DNA of 64,000 nt from Platynereis dumerilii (taxonomy: Eukaryota; Annelida; Polychaeta; Phyllodocida; Nereididae): assembly GCA_026936325.1 (NCBI GenBank), contig JAPTHN010000021.1:2604001-2668000 (forward strand), given 5' to 3'. Shown piece by piece: positions 1 through 11,115 of the stretch. Made by a program: the position numbers and the translations under genes. How positions within the stretch are numbered: position 1 is the stretch's first letter; every line of letters begins with the position of its first letter. The notes under the pieces were generated by a model. It was not told the origin of the DNA, ran no database searches, and was given only the letters and a program-made list of their open reading frames with translations.

Positions 1-59
1 AGATTACCAATGAACTGGAGAGTACTAGGCAGTGCTGCCCTCTTTGGCAATTTCACATG

Positions 60-975
60 TAATTAAAATGGAAAAAATTTGGCCGAAATTTAAACAGGGC
101 AAAAAATATTAAAAATAAATATATGAATAGGAAAATTGTGAAATTCAGAAAAAGTGAACAGAATGCCTTAAAAATGATAGAAGAACCCCAAGAAATAACT
201 TTTAAGGTACATGGCTCGATACTCGTGAACTTTCCAAGATAGGATTTCTTAAAAATAGTTTAAAATGATCCAAAATATAGTTTATAGCAAGGATATACAC
301 TGAGCAAAAAAAGAAACGTCCCATTTTCAACATACTGTTAATTTCTGGAATATAATGATTACCCCTGTAAAACTGACATCAGAATTTGTATATTTGTCCT
401 GAAAGTTAATAAAAAATTGTTTTGGATAAAATCATTCAAGCGGAACATGAGCAGCGGTCGAAATGTCTCAAGCACTAATTCGGCCTATATAAAAATTTAT
501 TTATATAACAGAGTCATTTTTGCGAAATTAGACATGCCTGCCGAAAATCGCCTGAATATCAAGCTGAAACTCCGGTTGTATGTAGTCCTCTTCATAGCGC
601 ATCTAATGCTCCAAACCAGAAGTCTCTAGCCCTAAGATAAGTGGCAAAAAATGCCAAAAGAAACGGCCGACCCACGAAATTCTAAGAATTAAAAAAGATC
701 CTCACTACCTTTGCACGAGTAGCGAGCCACCTTAAACTGAATGCGCTTGCAAAAAAAATTGTCATAGGATTATAATAGAGGGGCTTCTCGCCCGATGGGT
801 GGGGTAAGAAGGCCATTTGCAATTTGTTTTACAAAATTGGCTGTTACTCCTTTATAATCATTGGTAGACGATTGTTTGACTAGTTATATGTAGAGTCGAG
901 TGATCCCTTCCTGACAGCATAAGCATTCAGAGAATCTACCATAAAGAGTTGGTCAAATTGCAACTTGAAGTTTAA
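60..975 (+). repeat. Dispersed repeat, copy 1 (relative of 58337-58700)
   Basis: Long stretches match 58337-58700: the same order of an AATGCCTTAAAAATGATAGA block, a GGGCTTCTTGCCCGATGGGT-type block and a TTCCTGACAGCATAAGCATT block. The only large difference is a 0.53-kb insertion at 202-735. The right-hand copy lies inside an element with terminal inverted repeats (57836-58752), so this is probably an older partial copy that may start before the window. No coding capacity was recognised. Confidence 0.75.
202..735. mobile_element. TTAA-flanked non-autonomous DNA transposon (piggyBac-like signature)
   Basis: The insertion is bounded by TTAA at 202-205 and 732-735. Next to these lie inverted repeats: the left end reads AAGGT, then a 3-base extra, then TGGCTCGATACTCGTG. 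The reverse complement of the right end reads AAGGTGGCTCGCTACTCGTG. The related repeat at 58481-58490 is unoccupied there (CTTTTAGGCTGAATG), so the boundaries are supported by an empty site. A TTAA duplication is typical of piggyBac-type elements. No transposase is seen, so the element is non-autonomous. Confidence 0.75.
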
Positions 976-1039
976 CAACAGAATATACTTGAGATTCCAT
1001 ATAAATTAGGACTAACATTTTCAATGTCCCATGTGTAAG

Positions 1040-1310
1040 GCTGATTTGATTTGAAATATATTTATTCAGGGTATACATGTTCAAGACAAGCTTGTTTTTC
1101 AACACGGCCCTGTTAAAATAGAAATGAATATATAATGTACAAACAGTTTAAAATAGTTAAAAACTCACACAATCCATTAATAAAATGTACTCAAAAAGTA
1201 ATCTTTAGCCTTTTGCTTAAAATGTTCAATGTTTGTGCACTCCTTAATACAATTTGGTAAACCATTCCACACAATGGACCCTGATAAGCAATAGAATGTT
1301 TCACAATCTC
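1040..1310 (-). mobile_element. LINE fragment, 3' end of ORF2 plus 3' UTR
   Basis: Read on the minus strand, an open frame ends SIVWNGLPNCIKECTNIEHF, then KQKAKDYFLSTFY and a stop. This is the typical C-terminus of CR1/L2/Jockey-like reverse-transcriptase ORFs (the WNxLP..I motif). It is followed by about 150 bases of AT-rich 3' UTR, an AATAAA, and a short TGATT/TGAAA-type tail at about 1040. It is 5'-truncated, so the upstream RT core is missing. Confidence 0.75.
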
Positions 1311-1479
1311 AGTTTTAACGTTTGGTACAAAGATGTAAATTGCTACTGACCAAGAAATCTGTCTTCACTAACAGCCCACAAGGACCCTGGTGACCTCCCA
1401 AACGTCCTCCCCTGCCCCTTTCTTCCGCGGACAGAACCAGGCAATTCCTATAGCGAAACATCCACTCCTGCCATCGAAG

Positions 1480-1850
1480 CATCAAGGAAACAAGCTACCA
1501 TACCTTTGTAAGGCCAATTGCAGAATACTCTGCTGCAGTGTGGGACCCAAACAAGGGGAACAACACACAGGTAAAACGGCTCGAAGCAGTACAAAATCGA
1601 GCAGCGTGTTACATTAACAACGACTGGTGCTGTGATCGTAGCGTGTCTGAGATGGTAAACTTCAATAAATACCAGGGGTGCCAACATCATATTCTCAAGA
1701 CCCCATATAAAAATTAGAAACTACCAAAGTCATTTTTTCCCAGTGCCACCGCGGTGTGGAATGGGTTGCCTACCACAGTGACATCAATGGAAGACATTGA
1801 GGCTTTCAGGGCAAAATTGTCCTGCATAGACCTCACAGTATGAAGTGGTT
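1480..1850 (+). mobile_element. LINE fragment, C-terminal part of ORF2
   Basis: The plus strand encodes a VRPIAEYSAAVWDPNKGNN-like stretch followed by VKRLEAVQNRAACYINNDW. This is the classic RP..EY...VWDP...I..LE.VQ.RAAR signature after the RT domain of CR1/Jockey-like LINEs. A second block further on reads SATAVWNGLPTTVTSMEDIE, then FRAKLSCIDLTV and a stop at about 1842. The frame is broken between the two blocks. It is a different copy, on the opposite strand, from the LINE end just upstream. Confidence 0.75.
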
Positions 1851-2139
1851 GCTTGTCTTGCAAATGCATTGTTTTTAATCTTTTTTAACCTTTCTTTTAG
1901 CTACAAGCGCACAAGTTTAATAAGGTATAAAACACAATTGATATCAATCCTTAGATACAGAATATTATAGATGGACAATTGGACATTTTACAATGAAGTC
2001 AAGGCACATTCATCTCTCATCTAGTATTCTGTAAAGATCAATAACTTTGAGGCTAAATCAAAAAATAACGTGCAAGCACTTTAACAGCTGCTTGTAGAGA
2101 CGTATATATATAGGTGTGTCTACTAATTTACTAATATAC

Positions 2140-2332
2140 TATATAAATCTATCTATCTATCCATCTATCTATAGATATATCTATCCATTTCTTCTTTCTT
2201 CCTTTCTTCCTTTCTTCCTTTCTTCCTTCCTCTCCTTCCCTCCTTCCCTCCCTCCCCTCCCTCCCTTCCCTTCCCTCCCTTCCCTCCCTCCCCTCCCTCC
2301 CCTCCCTCCCCTCCCTTCCCTCCCTCCCCTAG
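2140..2332. repeat. TATC microsatellite and TTCC/CCCT pyrimidine tract
   Basis: A short run of CTAT/CATC units passes into a pure pyrimidine tract of TTCC and then CCCTCC units up to 2332. The open frames across it are low-complexity Pro/Leu/Ser artefacts and are not taken as genes. Confidence 0.9.
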
Positions 2333-2650
2333 GTTGGCCCTACTCTCTGAAATTTATGTAAAAATATAAAAGATAAGTTTCAGAAAAGTTTATATGTCTG
2401 TCAATGAAATCAACATGTGTCAATGGTGTGAGCTCTTAATTGCACTCCACGCTCAGCAACACTCGCAAAAGTAGGTCAGTGTGACCCAGTTAATCACATT
2501 GCTGTGATTGACCTTTGACCTCAAGGCAGTCAGCCTGTTTGTTTTCTTTAATAATTTTTTCTATCTGAGAAAGGCACCAAAAGCTTTTCAACGCAAGATA
2601 ATATTCTATTTAGACTGTATGCAAAGTTTTAATGACATAGGTGAAACAGC

Positions 2651-2843
2651 CAGTGGCGTCCCTATGGGGGGGGCACGAGGGGGCACAGGCCCCCCCATAT
2701 TGGACCTGTGCCCCCCCAGGTGCCCCCCATATGAACTTTCCAACTCTGGCTAAAATATGCAATTAGTATAGAGGGTGCCCCCCCAGAGAAAAGCGTGCCC
2801 CCCCAGGTGCCCCCCCGCTCGAGACTCCCCAGTTACGCCACTG
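2651..2843 (+). mobile_element. hAT-type MITE, copy 1 (193 bp)
   Basis: The element begins CAGTGGCGTCCCTATGGGGG and ends CCCAGTTACGCCACTG. It is flanked by a perfect 8-bp target duplication, GAAACAGC (2643-2650 and 2844-2851), as hAT transposases make. The inside holds paired GGGGGCAC/GTGCCCCC runs. Copies lie at 13076-13268 and, inverted, at 53971-54169. It has no coding capacity. Confidence 0.93.
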
Positions 2844-2851
2844 GAAACAGC

Positions 2852-4259
2852 ACGACCTTGGGAGTTGTCATAAGTTTTAATGAACTCCTCTCGCAATACA
2901 GGCTGCAAGCAGCTGTAAAAAGTAGAAGGAAACGTAATCTGCTGTTATCTGCATTCATATTGTGCTGTGGGCAGTTTGTGTCCCAAAATGGAATGAACTG
3001 TACGAAGGTTAATATATGAAAATTAATTAATGATGATGTGTAGAAAATTTTTGTGAGCGGCAGAGACTATTTCATTGCAGTTGGTGATGAAAGTTTCCCT
3101 TCTTCCAAGAAATAAAAAGCAGAATTGAACTGTATATTTTTTTATTACTTGAAAAACGTATTTACTTTTGTTTCAAATCAATTTGACAAACCGTTACTCT
3201 TACAGTCCAAATTTATACATATCCGTAAACTACAAGCAATTACCTGAAGAAAGAACACCATCATAAAGTTTTTGACTTAAAGTTGCTGCATTACGTTTAT
3301 TGATGCCACAAGTCAAACATGGATACAAAAATAGGGAATATATATATATATATACAATGTTCACAAAGTTATAAAGACACGACTTCTGACTAGTCATTCA
3401 CAAAAAAAAAAATCAATTTATTAGACAGCAATGTTTTTGTGTCATATCTCAAAATGCATTGGGAATATTTCTATTTCATTTACTAATATAGAAGCATAAC
3501 ATCGAGTTTGGAAACAGATTCTTCCATTTGAATTTTGTCCCATATCGAACACACAATCAGTGTCAAATTCTTAGGGGGAGATGCATTTATTTTCCGGGGG
3601 GGGGGGGGGGTCAAAATTAATAATTTCTTGCTAAATTATGGTGAAATAAATAAATTCTTTCTGGCCTGTCTTGAAATAAATAATTTCTTGCGCAGGTTTT
3701 TCTAAACAAGATGTTGCTTGATTTAGGAATGAATATTCGGGGACTTGAAATAAAAATACACCTTTGATCACAATGCTGGAATAATTTGGATTTTTAGGGC
3801 ATCAGTTCTAAATTGGTGATTTAATGTGTGGAATTGCAATTGAAAGATTTTTTCCTCAGACATCAGATTTATTTATAAATAATATTATAAAAATTGAGAA
3901 TTATTTTAAAACTTTCTTGACCCGTAAAATTTATCATTTTTATTAAAAAAAATCGCATCATGGCTCAACAACGCAGATTCGCAGAAACAAATTTCAACAT
4001 AATATATAGCAAAAAATGCCAACTTAATTTTGATGTGTACAACCAAAAAACATCACGATATCATGTTGAAAGCCACATGTATGCATTGATCTCGGCCTTC
4101 ACTTGACTTGACATGGATTCAGTCACCCTGTTTTTGCTTCTTTTTGACCGATATGGCAATACTTCAGTGAAAGTAACTTGCGCCTAGTCCATATCAGTTG
4201 CCTGAACCTCCATCATTTCAATCAATGCTCAACTCCCCCTGCATGTGCAACATTGACAG
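2852..4259. other. Intergenic AT-rich DNA with one dispersed G-run repeat
   Basis: No gene is seen. An AT dinucleotide run lies near 3340-3352. At about 3585-3780 a TTTATTTTCC plus poly-G segment, followed by repeated GAAATAAATAATT and GATTTAGGAATGAA words, matches the ends of the element at 32640-34645. The rest is unremarkable. Confidence 0.6.
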
Positions 4260-4265
4260 TTTATT
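4260..4265 (-). promoter_or_regulatory. Candidate poly(A) signal of ZNF-A
   Basis: AATAAA on the minus strand, about 30 bases beyond the ZNF-A stop codon. Its distance and orientation fit a short 3' UTR, but the motif is short and the DNA is AT-rich. Confidence 0.4.
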
Positions 4266-4296
4266 GAAGATAAAAAGTTTTCTCCAGAGTGTGTTC

Positions 4297-5763
4297 TCAT
4301 ATATGTAAAGTAAGATCATGACTGTGATTGCAAAGTTTGCCACCAATAGAACATCCATATGGCCGTTCTCCACTATGTGTTCTCATGTGTATAAGTAAAG
4401 CCTCATTCCATCTAAACATTTTCCCACAAACGGAACATCCAAATGGCTTTTCGACGTGAGTTCTCATATGTTTAGCTAGAGATTCATTCCATCTAAACAT
4501 TTTCCCACAAACGGAACATCCAAATGGCTTTTCGACGTGAGTTCTCATATGTTTAGCTAGAGATTCATTTCGGGTAAACCTTTGGCCACAAGTAGAACAT
4601 TCAAACGGCCGTTCTTCACTGTGACTTCTCACATGTCTAGTCAGAACAGACCTTCGGCTAAACATTTTGCCACAAATAGAACATCTGTATGGTGTCTCTC
4701 CACTGTGGGCTATCATGTGTCGTGTTACAAATACACTTTCTCTGAACTTCTTGCCACAAACAGAACATCCATACGGCTTCTCTCCAGTGTCTTGATTGTG
4801 TGTTAACATGTGTCTACTAAGACCATGACTTTCCCTAAACATTTTGCCACAAACAGAACATCCGAATGGCTTCTCTCCACTGTGTATTTTTGTGTGCCGT
4901 GTGAGATGTTGTTTATTTCTAAACACTTTGCCGCAAACGGAACATCTGTATGTTTTGATATCACTGTGAATTGCCATATGGTTTTCCAACATGATTTTAC
5001 ACGTTAACTGTTTACCACAAACTGAACATTTCCATAGTTTATCCACAGCAGGTCTCTCGGGATGATATTTTCCATTTGATTGCATCTCTTTCGATTCTAT
5101 CTTCTCCATTTCCACGATTCTATCATCATCTTTTTGTTCGTCTTTGGGTTTGGGGTCAGTGGAAGTTGCAGAAAGTTCACCATTCTTCGGATATTTTCCA
5201 TTTGATTCCATTTCCTTAGATTCAATCTTCTCACCAGTTTCCTCCTGTTTTATCTCCATTACCCCAATTTGATCATCAACTTTTTGTTTGTCTTCAGGTT
5301 TGGAGTCGGCAGAAGTTCCAGAAAATTTACCATTCTTCGGATACTTTCCATTTGATTCCATCTCTTTAATTTCATTCTTCTCACCAGTTTCCTCCTGTTT
5401 TATCTCCATTACCCCCATTTGATCATCATCTTTTTGTCCGTCTTTCGGTATTGAGTCAGCAGAAGCTGCAGAAAATTCACCATTGCCATGAGTTCTGGTG
5501 TGGTTGTTTAAGTCGCCAAAACTTGTAAAACTTGCACTGCAAATGTGGCATTTGTGAGGTCCGCTTACAAGTCCACCCTCCTGTGCAGTGACCCTCTCGA
5601 GTGAGGGCACGCTTTGAACCAATACAAAGAAAAAGGATGTTGGCTGCATTAAAATAGGTTGCCAGTTGCCCTGAATTTGTAGGGTGTTTGCCGGAGAATA
5701 TACAAATCCACCACCATTGAGATTTGTTTCCTCGTTTTCTTTCGCATTTATACTTGCATCCAT
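4297..5763 (-). CDS. C2H2 zinc-finger protein ZNF-A (488 aa)
   Basis: Probable nuclear DNA-binding protein. A lone N-terminal finger (C72, C75, H88, H92; HKCHICSASF) is followed by an acidic spacer (93-243) made of about three 50-residue repeats. Two of these carry MEIKQEE, a match to the SUMO-acceptor consensus at residues 121-124 and 171-174. From residue 246 there are eight complete C2H2 fingers joined by GEKPYGC-type linkers, then a ninth that is damaged: its second Cys is Gly (CSIGG) and an extra AT dinucleotide shifts the frame, giving a stop right after LTLHI. Fingers 6-8 come from a recent 81-bp duplication. Residues 1-65 do not match the paralogues. A splice acceptor-like TGCACAG lies just upstream of the lone finger, so the true N-terminus could be a separate exon. 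The family assignment is certain; DNA target and function are unknown. Confidence 0.93.
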   Translation of the reverse strand: MDASINAKENEETNLNGGGFVYSPANTLQIQGNWQPILMQPTSFFFVLVQSVPSLERVTAQEGGLVSGPHKCHICSASFTSFGDLNNHTRTHGNGEFSAASADSIPKDGQKDDDQMGVMEIKQEETGEKNEIKEMESNGKYPKNGKFSGTSADSKPEDKQKVDDQIGVMEIKQEETGEKIESKEMESNGKYPKNGELSATSTDPKPKDEQKDDDRIVEMEKIESKEMQSNGKYHPERPAVDKLWKCSVCGKQLTCKIMLENHMAIHSDIKTYRCSVCGKVFRNKQHLTRHTKIHSGEKPFGCSVCGKMFRESHGLSRHMLTHNQDTGEKPYGCSVCGKKFRESVFVTRHMIAHSGETPYRCSICGKMFSRRSVLTRHVRSHSEERPFECSTCGQRFTRNESLAKHMRTHVEKPFGCSVCGKMFRWNESLAKHMRTHVEKPFGCSVCGKMFRWNEALLIHMRTHSGERPYGCSIGGKLCNHSHDLTLHI

Positions 5764-6775
5764 CTTTGAGGAAATATGCTTCTATTTACTGTGATTAGTA
5801 ATCCTGAGCATGATATATTTGTAAATGAATGAAGTATTCTTAAACGAAATGTTTTTGAGACATTTTCACAAAATCATTGCATATGTCATTCTGTTATATT
5901 CTGACATCAGTAGAAGACTTTCAAAAATTGCTCCTAAATCAGGACTCCCACCTTTGGAGTACATTTGCCTCATATGGCTTCCGAAGGTAGCAAAGTCGGT
6001 GGCGGCAAATGTTTCCCAAGTTTGGCATTTGATTATTTCTGATCCATTCAGTATCTTTTTAGCACACAAATTAAAGGTAAATCCACTAATCATTGGCCAT
6101 TTCCAGTGAAAACTACACTACTAAGTTGGAACCAGAGACTCCCTGCAAAAAGAAAAAAGACATTAATTATTGACAGTATAGCAGGCATTAGTTTAGACCG
6201 CATCAATATGTTGTCAATATCAGGTCAAATGGGAGCTTTTCTGTAATTCTGCTATAGTTGGCCGCTCAATGGTCGAAATAAGGGGGGAGGGAGTCAAGGG
6301 GGTTTTGACCCCCCCCCCCAAATGTTCTTGGGCCCTCCTCAAATAACATTTTTCAGAGGGGGTCCTGAAAACCCCCCCCCCCCAAATACTAAATGTGTAT
6401 GGAAGAATAAGCATGAAGCAGCAAATAAGCCCAATAAGTAGGGCCTATTCAACAACCTCTTGTGATTTGTATATATCAGCAATAGGATCTTCAACACTAA
6501 TTTTTAGAGATAAAACGTGTCTTTAAAATGCCCAAAATTCATTTATAGAGCATCTGAAAATCTTCGGGTTCAGGGCGCATATGGCGGCCCGCTGGCGGCC
6601 CGAAGACTCACTTCAAAAACCCTTCGGGTTTTGCAACTGAGAGACCCCCCAAATAACATGGCCTATTTCAACCACTGGTGTACCTAGTACTATAATAACT
6701 GTATATTATGTTGAATATCAACTAAATTAAATGAAAGTTAAAGTTGTATTCCATGAAAAATATGAGTGTTGTGTT
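5764..6775. other. Upstream flank of ZNF-A, no other gene
   Basis: This should hold the ZNF-A promoter and any 5' exon, but no convincing TATA box or splice site stands out. A G-rich/C-rich hairpin-forming stretch at about 6270-6385 (AAGGGGGTTTTGACCCCC and a following poly-C run) looks like debris of a G-run transposon. A GC-rich patch with CTTCGGGTT repeats is at 6555-6640. Confidence 0.5.
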
Positions 6776-7861
6776 CAGTGGCGGAGCTATGGGGGGGCCT
6801 GGGGGGCCAGGGCCCCCCCAAAAGGATAAGTGGCCCCCCACTGGCCCCCCCATTTCAGATTTGAAAAATTTTTAAAAGATATTGGGGCAGCAACAGTCAC
6901 TGGAATGCATCCGTCTAAAATGTTTGCCTTCACTGGCGCTAACTTATACCCAATTTTCTCTAGAATGACAGTTGCCCTTTGAAAAGTTCTGAGGCATTTG
7001 ATAATTTTTGATTTCCTTATTTGAATATATCTAGCAATATTTGTGGGGGTGAGCGACATTTGCCCGAATATCAGGATCTAGATTTAATAATATTCCAAAA
7101 GAAATCACTTTGAAACTATTCAGGGGCGGACTGGCCTATGTGGCAGAGTAGCTGCTGCTACAGGCCCAGCTACTTAGGGGGCCTATGCAGGATGTCCAAA
7201 AAATAAAAATTCCTGGAAAACAGCCAAGACGTGAAAATTAACCATCCAATTTAACATTGTGGGATGCAATCGATTCAACTGATAAGGACAACATCCTCCC
7301 ATTTTGGGTCCCCCACTCTAATAAGAATTATAAAGGTTGTAGTAATTCCCTTTTCACTTTTGTGTCATTTGCACAAATTGCTACTACTTGAGGAGTTGGG
7401 TAGATTTCCATCAAAAGGACTCTTATGAATTTTTGATTTAGACCTATGAAATCAGAAAGAGGACATTCTTAGCACGAATATACTGAAAACTTGCAAAGAC
7501 AGTTATGAAGAAAAAAAACAAGAGGAGCGATTTCACTGCAAAAGACACTCTTTGTGACTCATGGTAATTGATGAGGTGTCATTGTCATACTTTTTATATC
7601 GGAACCATAGAATCTGTTTCATTATTTTTTGATAGGTCAAAACTGATTTTAGTGTTAGTATGAGATGTATGGTCATTTTGTTTATCAGTCACAAAAGATA
7701 AGATGGTCAATATTGCTAAGTCGTTCATGAAGAAGAATCGTAATGCTGTGGCAATTTTTATCTATGTAATGCCACAAAAATGTCGCGAAAGGTTGGCCCC
7801 CTAGTTCAGACCCTGGCCCCCCCTTGGCCGCCCCACTCATGACTTTCTGGCTACGCCACTG
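6776..7861 (+). mobile_element. Non-autonomous hAT element (1086 bp)
   Basis: Starts CAGTGGCGGAGCTATGGGGG and ends GGCTACGCCACTG. It is flanked by GTTGTGTT and GTTGTGTG, an 8-bp duplication with one mismatch. Subterminal GGCCCCCC runs are typical of the family. The inner part at about 7530-7720 is a diverged relative of the core of the foldback element at 11116-11484 (TGTGACTCATG followed by the same order of words). A GGGGCGGACTGGCC motif near 7123 looks like the end of another, nested hAT. No transposase frame was found. Confidence 0.85.
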
Positions 7862-7869
7862 GTTGTGTG

Positions 7870-8595
7870 AATTTCATGGCTGTGCCATCCCACTGCTCTA
7901 TCATCAGATCAAAACTAAGCAGCGTCGATAATCAATAGTTGCATCCACATGTCATGTGCATGCTCAAAACATCAATATGGTCGCGTGCTTGTGCTTGAGT
8001 GTTATTATGTAACAATAACATAATAACACATTTTTATTTAATGTCATACAAATTAACACTAGCAAACCTGTGCTATTTTGTTACTAAAATATATACACTG
8101 TGTACAAATGGAGACTAGATAAAGCTAGCACATAGGAAAGGCCATGCAGGCAATGCCAGGCATGCCAGCAAATTTTGCCAGGTTTAATTCGTATTGGTTA
8201 TACAACGAATTTGAGGTGTATAACTAACATTTCAGGTGGTTATTTACCGAGGGCTTTTTTTTTATTTTTAAATGTTAGTTATACACCGAAAATGAGTTGT
8301 ATAAGCGACTTATACTCCATATGACTCCTGAAAGATTTTAAAATGAATTTTGTGGCTTTATTGTCACTTTTAGATGCGTTGTTTGCAGAAAAAAACAGTA
8401 CAACAGGCTAACTTAATCCCCAACAGTGGTATAACTGACAAATCCGTTGGTTATACCACGGCAAAAGACAATAGAAAACTGTCTTGGCCTGGTGGAGTAT
8501 AAATATATTTATATATGTAACTTGCTTGTGAAAAATACACAACAATGACAAATCACTCACCTAAGTCTGTATGACAGAGTATAGTCTCGAATCAT
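7870..8595. other. Gene-free stretch with a hairpin at 8196-8304
   Basis: No gene is seen. Two arms at 8196-8232 and 8270-8304 are near-perfect reverse complements (AGGTGTATAACTAACATTT and its complement), separated by a poly-T loop, and can form a hairpin of about 110 bp. Further GGTTATAC words at 8400-8465 suggest it is part of a small foldback element. Confidence 0.6.
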
Positions 8596-8689
8596 GCGAA
8601 GTCTTTCTAATAGCACATTATTTTGTGACACTGCAGAGCATCATCTAACTCAGTACAGCGTTGCAATGGCTGCATTGTTGCTATGCTCT

Positions 8690-8795
8690 CTGAGCTGCTG
8701 CTGCTGGGCTACTGCTGTTGCTGCTGCTCTTCTGCTGTTCATTAAACTAGACCCCAGTTCATTGCTGCTGTTGCTGCTGCTGCTGATTATTGATT
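8690..8795. repeat. CTG/TTG triplet repeat region
   Basis: Impure CTG repeats in two blocks. An open frame across them would give a Leu/Ala/Cys-rich peptide, but there is no flanking coding signal, so it is treated as a microsatellite. Confidence 0.7.
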
Positions 8796-8847
8796 GGTTA
8801 TTAGTTAACAGAACACACCAGGGGATAATTGTCTTGGAGTAGAGTTG

Positions 8848-9004
8848 TTTGTTTGTTTGTTTGTGTTTTACGCCTCTGCAGCACCTTAGTAGGCTATATC
8901 GAGGCAGGCGATCGCCGTATGATGAGATGAAGAAGACTGTGAGTCTGGCACATACCCTATTAATTCAGGGATGCCCAGGGTCTTTCAGTTGCCCCAGCAT
9001 AGAA
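8848..9004 (-). mobile_element. SINE, 3' half (truncated)
   Basis: Reverse complement of the right part of the SINE at 61370-61629, including the GGCGATCGCCTGCCTCGATA block and the (AAAC)n tail (here TTTGTTTG at 8850). It stops abruptly at 9004, in the middle of the SINE sequence, where the element starting CAGGGCCGTGCAGAG begins. The left end of that element therefore probably cut into this SINE. Confidence 0.85.
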
Positions 9005-10849
9005 CAGGGCCGTGCAGAGCCTGCAGCAGGCCCAGGCCAAAATGAAAAAGTAGGCCCCCCCCCCCTTCAGGCCACGGTGTTTTGATTCCTTGTTAATCTT
9101 AACTTTCTCGAAAGCATGTTGAACAGTCAATCGGTCAGAAAATAAAATAAAAAGGCTTCATATGTCAACTTTAAATTTTATCTTATTTTTGAGCAGTCGG
9201 CAAAAAAAAGATGCAACTTTCCATGAAAATGTTTTGTGCCAATGGTAATTTAATTTCTATTAAGTTTACTGAAGACTTTATTACAACTATAATGGATAGC
9301 CAAATTTAACTAGAATCATGCATTCAGAGAATCTGTGCAGTTCATGAACAATTACTGTGTCTGTGAATGTGTGAAGTTTACTTTAAAGAAAAGAGGCACA
9401 ATTTTTCAATAAAAAATTTTGAAAATTCAAATGCCAAATTGAAGGAAACTTCACAAATTCACAGACACAATAAAACAACTTTCATGAACTGCATAGAAAA
9501 AAAAACACGTGGCTTTACTGAAGAGTCTGTCCAATTGAGAAACATCAAAGTACTAGTATTTCCGTCATAATCAATTCAAGTACTACAATACACAGCATAT
9601 CTTGTGTATCTTAAAATCTGCATTGTCAACGCATTCTTGGTTCTTTTGAGAAAACTTGATTTAAAAATTCCAATGATTTTGCAAATCACTGTTGATTTGG
9701 AGAGTATTGAGTCCAATAAGAATCTCTGGAATTGACAAAAAAGCAGTACAATATGGATATTGGAGAACATGTGAGAGGAGAAATATTTATGTCAAGGATT
9801 TCCCCATAGATATTATTTGGGCTAACCGATTCAATTTAAAAGTGTACCAGGAAGACTCTTTTAAGCAGCAGAATTTCACCCTCCAGATCTTGTGAAACAT
9901 GGTTAGCAAGACTTTGAGCAAAAAGGTCAATTATGTTGAAGAACACCTGGACTCAAAAATGTTTTTCTGCATCCTCCAAAGTGAGCACCCTCTGCGTGTA
10001 GCAAAGTCAGATGTCACTCCTACTCTACTAGATATCAGACATGCTTCCTCAGCCAACCTTTCTCTGAATGCGGTTATTTCATCTCGTAATTGATTGATAT
10101 TGTCTCTTTCTTTATTTTGTGTTGAACCTCGATATTCTATGATCTGGTTGACCTCAATGACAAAACAGCACTACTCCTTATTTCTCATAGATCTTGTACC
10201 TTATAAATGAGCTGGTAGAGCGGCAACGTACAAATCTTGGGTATTTTGTGACAAAGTGGCAACTGCCATGGGCCTATTCACTCATGGGGACCTCTTCAAC
10301 ATGCCAAAAAGATTTACAAATTGAAAAAAATTACATCCGTCAAAAATTTCAATAAGCTTTAAGATGAGGTCCAAGGGAAGAGGACCTAGTATTGTACAGG
10401 GCCCTCTAACATCGGAGGCCAAACGGCCAACACTGACAACAACTTCACAGTCTCACAGAATACCGGCTTAGGAATCATAGAGAATGATGGACAATAAATG
10501 AGACATCTATTTACTATGCCCAAGACATGAAATGACTCCAGTTGCCTTTAGTCGATGAAGACAACAGTACACTAACATTAACTGTAATTTTGATGAATAT
10601 AGGAAGAAACAAATCCATAGATTTTTTTTCTAATACAATACATTCATAATGATGTAAATGTATTGGTAGCAGTGAGGGCCACCAAAATATTTTGCTGTGG
10701 ACCCAAAATGGCACCAGGCCAACCCTGTACAAATCGAGTATAATTTCATATCCGCGACGCGTGCTTAACCTCACTTTGGAAGTAGGCCCCCTGAAATTTG
10801 GGGGCCCCTGCCATTTGGCCCCCCTGGCCCCCCCTCTGCTCAGGCCTGA
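9005..10849 (-). mobile_element. hAT-like DNA transposon with decayed transposase
   Basis: The left end CAGGGCCGTGCAGAGCC and a possible right end (reverse complement CAGGCCTGAGCAGAGG) are roughly similar. No matching 8-bp duplication was found, so the right border is uncertain. The first 424 bases are almost identical to 19905-20330, showing recent spread. Between about 9580 and 10140 the minus strand carries scattered frames resembling the ZMYM-type hAT transposase: LRDEITAFRERLAEEACLIS, then RRGCSLWRMQKNIF, and in another frame VQVFFNIIDLFAQSLANHV, close to the F.V.V...ID.L...L..RF region. Several stops and shifts separate them, so the transposase is dead. Confidence 0.55.
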
Positions 10850-11115
10850 ATCCATGCTTCATTGAAATTCAGATTCCATAGAATATTCTTGATTTTTTTT
10901 GTTTATATTTCAAAGTTTATGTAAAACGGCCACAGCATTTTTTTAAAAGAATTTTTGTCTTTCTGGGGTCCTTTAAGTTTGACCTATAATAAACATCTAT
11001 CTATCTAGAAACATTCCAGTGCATTTATGTAAGCACTTGTTTTCCGTCGATTGTACCCAGCTATCCCAATGTTCCTCTCAAATAGAGGGTAGAAAAAACT
11101 CAATCCTGAGGATCT

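Noticed and set aside
4582-5007. Plus-strand frames opposite ZNF-A (and similar ones opposite ZNF-B and ZNF-C)
   Set aside because: Antisense shadows of the finger repeats with the recurring TNRTS words.
8594-8842. 82-codon Leu/Ala-rich frame that could pass for a signal or membrane peptide
   Set aside because: It follows a CTG triplet repeat; no flanking coding evidence.
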